From Myxococcales bacterium UBA5297 (GTDB taxonomy: Bacteria; Myxococcota; Myxococcia; Myxococcales; UBA5297), in NCBI GenBank assembly GCA_002408385.1, contig DHSB01000054.1, positions 5,704 through 13,928 on the forward strand: a DNA stretch of 8,225 nucleotides, read 5' to 3'. Of the stretch, positions 5,977 through 8,225 are shown piece after piece. The position numbers and the translations under genes were made by a program. The notes under the pieces are model-generated. The model was not told the DNA's origin. It saw nothing but the letters and a program-made list of their open reading frames with translations, and made no database searches. How positions within the stretch are numbered: position 1 is the first letter of the stretch; each line of letters starts with the position of its first letter.

Positions 5977-6750
5977 ATGCATGGAATGGCGCTCGCGCTG
6001 CTGGGAGTGTTGCTGGCAGGCGGACCACAGCCCGACTCGAGGCCACCGCCGCGGGTGGCGGCGGATGCCGAGCAGCGCGTTCTCTTCGACGAGCGCGATG
6101 GCCGGGTGCTCGAGGGCATCGTGCGCGCGCGGGCCGACTCGAGCCCGCCTCGCACCGCCTTTACCCTCTTCGAGCGAAGCCCGTCCGGCTCGCGCAAGCT
6201 CGTCGAGGGCGTGGGCGCGGCCGCCTACGCGCCCGATGGCGCGGTGCTCTATGTCCGGGGCGAGTCGCTGATCGAGCTCGACTCCGAAGGGCCCCGCGCC
6301 GTCGCCGAGCGGGTGGCGCCCGACTTCGCGCTCGACCGCTCGGGCAAGGCCCTGGCCATCGTGCGGCTCGGCGAGCGCGGCGGCGGCACCTCCCTCGACG
6401 TGCTTCCGCGCGAGGGCGGAGAGGCCAAGCGCCTGGTCGAGCCCGAGGGGTACAACGGAACGCCCGTCTTCTCTCCGGACGGCAAGCTGGTCGTCTTCTC
6501 CTCGACCCGCACCGGCGTGGCTTCGATCTTCGCCGTGCGCCGCGACGGGACGGGGCTGCGGCAGGTAACGAACCGGGGCCTCGAGGCCGGCCGCGGCGGG
6601 CTTGGCCCCGATTTCGTGCCGCCCATCGAGTCGCGCCGGGGCCTGCGCTTCGTCGATGGCTCGACGCTCGAGTACCGGGGCGCCGGTGGCCTTTGGCGGT
6701 TGGACCTCGAGTCGGGCAGAGCGCGCCTGACGGAGGGGGGATCGCGATGA
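5977..6750 (+). CDS. Exported TolB/PD40 beta-propeller-like protein, short
   Basis: This is a 257-residue protein. The start is ATG 5977, with GGAGAG 6 nt upstream. The frame is open further back into the glycosyltransferase gene, but that part is a shadow. Residues 1-16 (MHGMALALLGVLLAGG) form a short hydrophobic signal-like segment with no Lys/Arg before it and no lipobox Cys, so export is likely but the signal is atypical. One clear PD40 (WD40-like) repeat spans 161-199: P-V-F-S-P-D-G-K, then LVVFSSTRTGVASIF and DGTGLRQVTN. Weaker blades are AAYAPDGAVLYVRG (82-95), FALDRSGKALAIVR (117-130) and GLWRLDLESGRARLTEGG (238-255). TolB-type propellers usually have about six such blades, so this is small or incomplete and may need a partner. 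It overlaps the M23 gene by 4 bp (ATGA), implying coupled translation and a shared role in the envelope or outside the cell. The exact function is unknown. Confidence 0.8.
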   Translation: MHGMALALLGVLLAGGPQPDSRPPPRVAADAEQRVLFDERDGRVLEGIVRARADSSPPRTAFTLFERSPSGSRKLVEGVGAAAYAPDGAVLYVRGESLIELDSEGPRAVAERVAPDFALDRSGKALAIVRLGERGGGTSLDVLPREGGEAKRLVEPEGYNGTPVFSPDGKLVVFSSTRTGVASIFAVRRDGTGLRQVTNRGLEAGRGGLGPDFVPPIESRRGLRFVDGSTLEYRGAGGLWRLDLESGRARLTEGGSR

Positions 6751-8225
6751 TCCGCCCGGCTCTATTCGCGCTCTGTCTGCTCTCTCCGGCGCTCGGGCTG
6801 GCGAGCCCCTATCGCTTGCCACTCGAAGGCTGCGACCAGCCGACCGGCTGTCAGCCCCAACCGCTCAACCTCTGCTACGTCACCGCCTACTTCGACCACA
6901 GCGGCCAGGACTGGAACTGCAGGGCCGGCTACACCTACGACGGCCACGTCGGCACCGACTTCGGCGTGGGCGGCTGGACGAACATCAACAAGCGCGCGGT
7001 CGTCGCCGGCAACGACGGCCAGGTCATCGCCCTCAACGACGGCTGCGACGACCGCAACAGCAGCCTGGAGAACTGCGCCTGCGGCGGCGGCTTCGGCAAC
7101 TTCGTCAAGCTGCAGCACGCCGACGGCCAGGTGACCATCTACGGGCACATGGGCCGCGGGACCCTCGCGGTGCAGCTCAATCAGCACGTCACCTGCGGCC
7201 AGGTGCTCGGCAAGGTGGCCTCCTCGGGCTGCTCGACCGGGCCGCACCTTCACTTCGAGGTCGTCGACCCGCAGTACGGTTCGGACGACCCCTATGCTGG
7301 CAACTGCGGCGGGCCTCTGAGCTACTGGCTCTCGCAGGGCGCCTACTGCGCGCTGCCCGGCGCGACCGGCTGCAACGTGACCCAGACGAACAACGCCGAT
7401 TTCGTGACCGAGACCGTCCCCGACGACACGCACTTTCAGCCGGGGGCGACCTTCACCAAGACCTGGACGATGCGCAACTCGGGGACGACGGTCTGGACCG
7501 GGCCGGCCGGCTACCGCTGGACCTTCACCGGTCAGCAGCCTTTCGGCGCGCCGCAGGTGACCGAGCTGGGGGCGGGCGAGGCCATCGAGCCGGGCCAGAA
7601 CAAGACCTGGTCGGTGGCGATGACCGCGCCGAGCGCTGCGGGGACGTATCGGGGCTACTGGCGCATGGACCACGCGGGCAGCGGCCTGTTTGGCGACCAG
7701 GTGTGGGCCCAGATCATCGTCGACCCGCCGGGCAACGACGACGGGGCGAGCTTCGTCTCCGAGACCGTGCCCGACGGCACCCTGTTCGCGGCCGGGGCGA
7801 GCTTCGAGAAGAGCTGGACCGTGCGCAACACCGGCACGACCACCTGGTCGAAGAGCGCCGGGTATCGCTGGGCCTTCGACGGCGGGGAGCGCTTGGGCGG
7901 GCCGGACTTCGTCGAGCTTGCCGCCGGAGAGACGGTCAGGCCGAACGGGACGAAGACCTGGTCGGTCTCGATGCGGGCCCCGACCGGCGAGGGCACCTAC
8001 CGCAGCAACTGGCGCATGGAGCGCGCGGGGGCGGGCCGCTTCGGCGACCGGGTCTGGGCCGAGATCGTCGTCCAAGCGCAGGCGGGCACCGACGCGGATG
8101 GGGATGGCCACGCCTCGCTCGAGAGCGGCGGCGACGACTGCGACGACCAAGATCCCGAGGTGTTCCCGGGCAACCTGGAGCGCTGCGACGGCAAGGACAA
8201 CGACTGCGACGGCGAGACGGACGAG
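6747..8225 (+). CDS. Secreted M23 metallopeptidase with two NBR1-type Ig-like domains and MopE-like motif, 3' end outside window
   Basis: 493 residues are visible with no stop. Residues 1-19 are a Sec signal peptide (MIRPALFALCLLSPALGLA, cut likely before Ser20). The M23/LytM catalytic domain covers roughly 40-205. HVGTD (67-71) gives Zn ligands H67 and D71. YGHMG (132-136) holds H134, and GPHLHFEV (165-172) holds catalytic H167 and Zn ligand H169. All expected catalytic residues are present. Twelve cysteines between C29 and C209 suggest a disulfide-rich extracellular enzyme, probably a peptidoglycan endopeptidase; an elastolytic or beta-lytic type protease is an alternative. Two tandem NBR1-type Ig-like domains follow (219-325 and 336-442), presumably binding or spacer modules. 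An Asp/Cys-rich MopE-like metal-binding segment (449-493) then runs off the edge. ATG 6747 overlaps the upstream PD40 stop, with GGAGG 10 nt before it. Myxobacterial proteins of this style often end in a sorting tail, which cannot be checked here. Confidence 0.92.
   Translation, partial: MIRPALFALCLLSPALGLASPYRLPLEGCDQPTGCQPQPLNLCYVTAYFDHSGQDWNCRAGYTYDGHVGTDFGVGGWTNINKRAVVAGNDGQVIALNDGCDDRNSSLENCACGGGFGNFVKLQHADGQVTIYGHMGRGTLAVQLNQHVTCGQVLGKVASSGCSTGPHLHFEVVDPQYGSDDPYAGNCGGPLSYWLSQGAYCALPGATGCNVTQTNNADFVTETVPDDTHFQPGATFTKTWTMRNSGTTVWTGPAGYRWTFTGQQPFGAPQVTELGAGEAIEPGQNKTWSVAMTAPSAAGTYRGYWRMDHAGSGLFGDQVWAQIIVDPPGNDDGASFVSETVPDGTLFAAGASFEKSWTVRNTGTTTWSKSAGYRWAFDGGERLGGPDFVELAAGETVRPNGTKTWSVSMRAPTGEGTYRSNWRMERAGAGRFGDRVWAEIVVQAQAGTDADGDGHASLESGGDDCDDQDPEVFPGNLERCDGKDNDCDGETDE
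7401..7721 (+). repeat. NBR1-type Ig-like domain, copy 1
   Basis: This encodes residues 219-325 of the M23 protein. Hallmarks of the Ig-like domain from 'next to BRCA1' are FVTETVPDDTHFQPGATF, then K-x-W-x-M-R-N-S-G-T-T-V-W (238-250), GYRW (255-258), KTWSVAMTAP (286-295), GTYRGYWRM (299-307) and FGDQVWAQIIV (315-325). In bacteria such domains follow catalytic modules in secreted enzymes. Aligned without gaps to copy 2, I count about 62 of 107 identical residues. Confidence 0.9.
7752..8072 (+). repeat. NBR1-type Ig-like domain, copy 2
   Basis: This encodes residues 336-442, offset exactly 351 bp from copy 1 and of identical length (107 residues). The same landmarks recur: FVSETVPDGTLF, K-S-W-T-V-R-N-T-G-T-T-T-W, GYRW, KTWSVSMRAP, GTYRSNWRM and FGDRVWAEIVV. 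An internal duplication is the simplest origin. A 10-residue Asp/Gly/Pro linker (326-335) separates the copies. Confidence 0.9.
8091..8225 (+). other. MopE-like Asp/Cys-rich metal-binding segment of the M23 protein
   Basis: Residues 449-493 read D-A-D-G-D-G-H (449-455), GGDDCDDQDPEVFPGNLE (461-478) and CDGKDNDCDGETDE (480-493). The DxDxDG loop is a classic calcium-binding pattern. The C-D-D / C-D-G / N-D-C-D-G arrangement with Cys465, Cys480 and Cys487 matches the putative metal-binding motif family named after MopE, abundant in Myxococcota secreted proteins. It is cut by the window end, so the number of copies is unknown. Confidence 0.85.

Noticed and set aside
6762..8150. 462-residue minus-strand open frame opposite the M23 peptidase
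   Set aside because: It is a mirror-frame artefact. The plus strand carries intact catalytic motifs, tandem domains and a metal-binding motif.

Overview
This is a GC-rich window with dense, clean coding sequence. It looks like a deltaproteobacterium in the broad sense, most likely Myxococcota or a relative. The pointer is the last gene, which ends in an Asp/Cys-rich metal-binding motif of the MopE type (DADGDG, then GGDDCDD, then CDGKDNDCDG). Such motifs are very common in secreted proteins of that lineage. The assignment is inference from family knowledge, not a taxonomic result.

Layout, left to right. (1) 1-501, minus strand: an SRPBCC/AHSA1-type ligand-binding protein whose C-terminus is a Lys/Pro/Ala tandem repeat running off the window edge. 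(2) 665-4215, minus strand: a three-gene operon transcribed leftward. It comprises a GT-B glycosyltransferase (2977-4215), a GT-A family 2 glycosyltransferase overlapping it by 22 bp (1901-2998), and UDP-galactopyranose mutase glf (665-1843). (3) 4216-4462: a divergent intergenic region with candidate promoters on both strands and a nested dyad. (4) 4463-5893, plus strand: another GT-B (family 4-like) glycosyltransferase with a helical C-terminal extension. (5) 5977-8225, plus strand: a two-gene exported module. A small TolB/PD40 beta-propeller-like protein overlaps by 4 bp (ATGA) with a large secreted M23 metallopeptidase. The peptidase carries two tandem NBR1-type Ig-like domains and then the MopE-like motif, and it continues past the window end.

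How they fit together: glf makes UDP-galactofuranose, so the adjacent GT2 and the two GT-B enzymes probably build a galactofuranose-containing surface glycan. No flippase, polymerase or ABC exporter is visible here. The PD40/M23 pair is probably a separate envelope or extracellular unit that cuts peptidoglycan or peptides. There are no RNA genes, CRISPR arrays, insertion sequences or phage features that I can support. The most distinctive item is the M23 + 2x NBR1-Ig + MopE-like architecture, translationally coupled to a short PD40 protein. It is unusual, but it is built from known parts, and I do not see a clearly new defence or mobile system.
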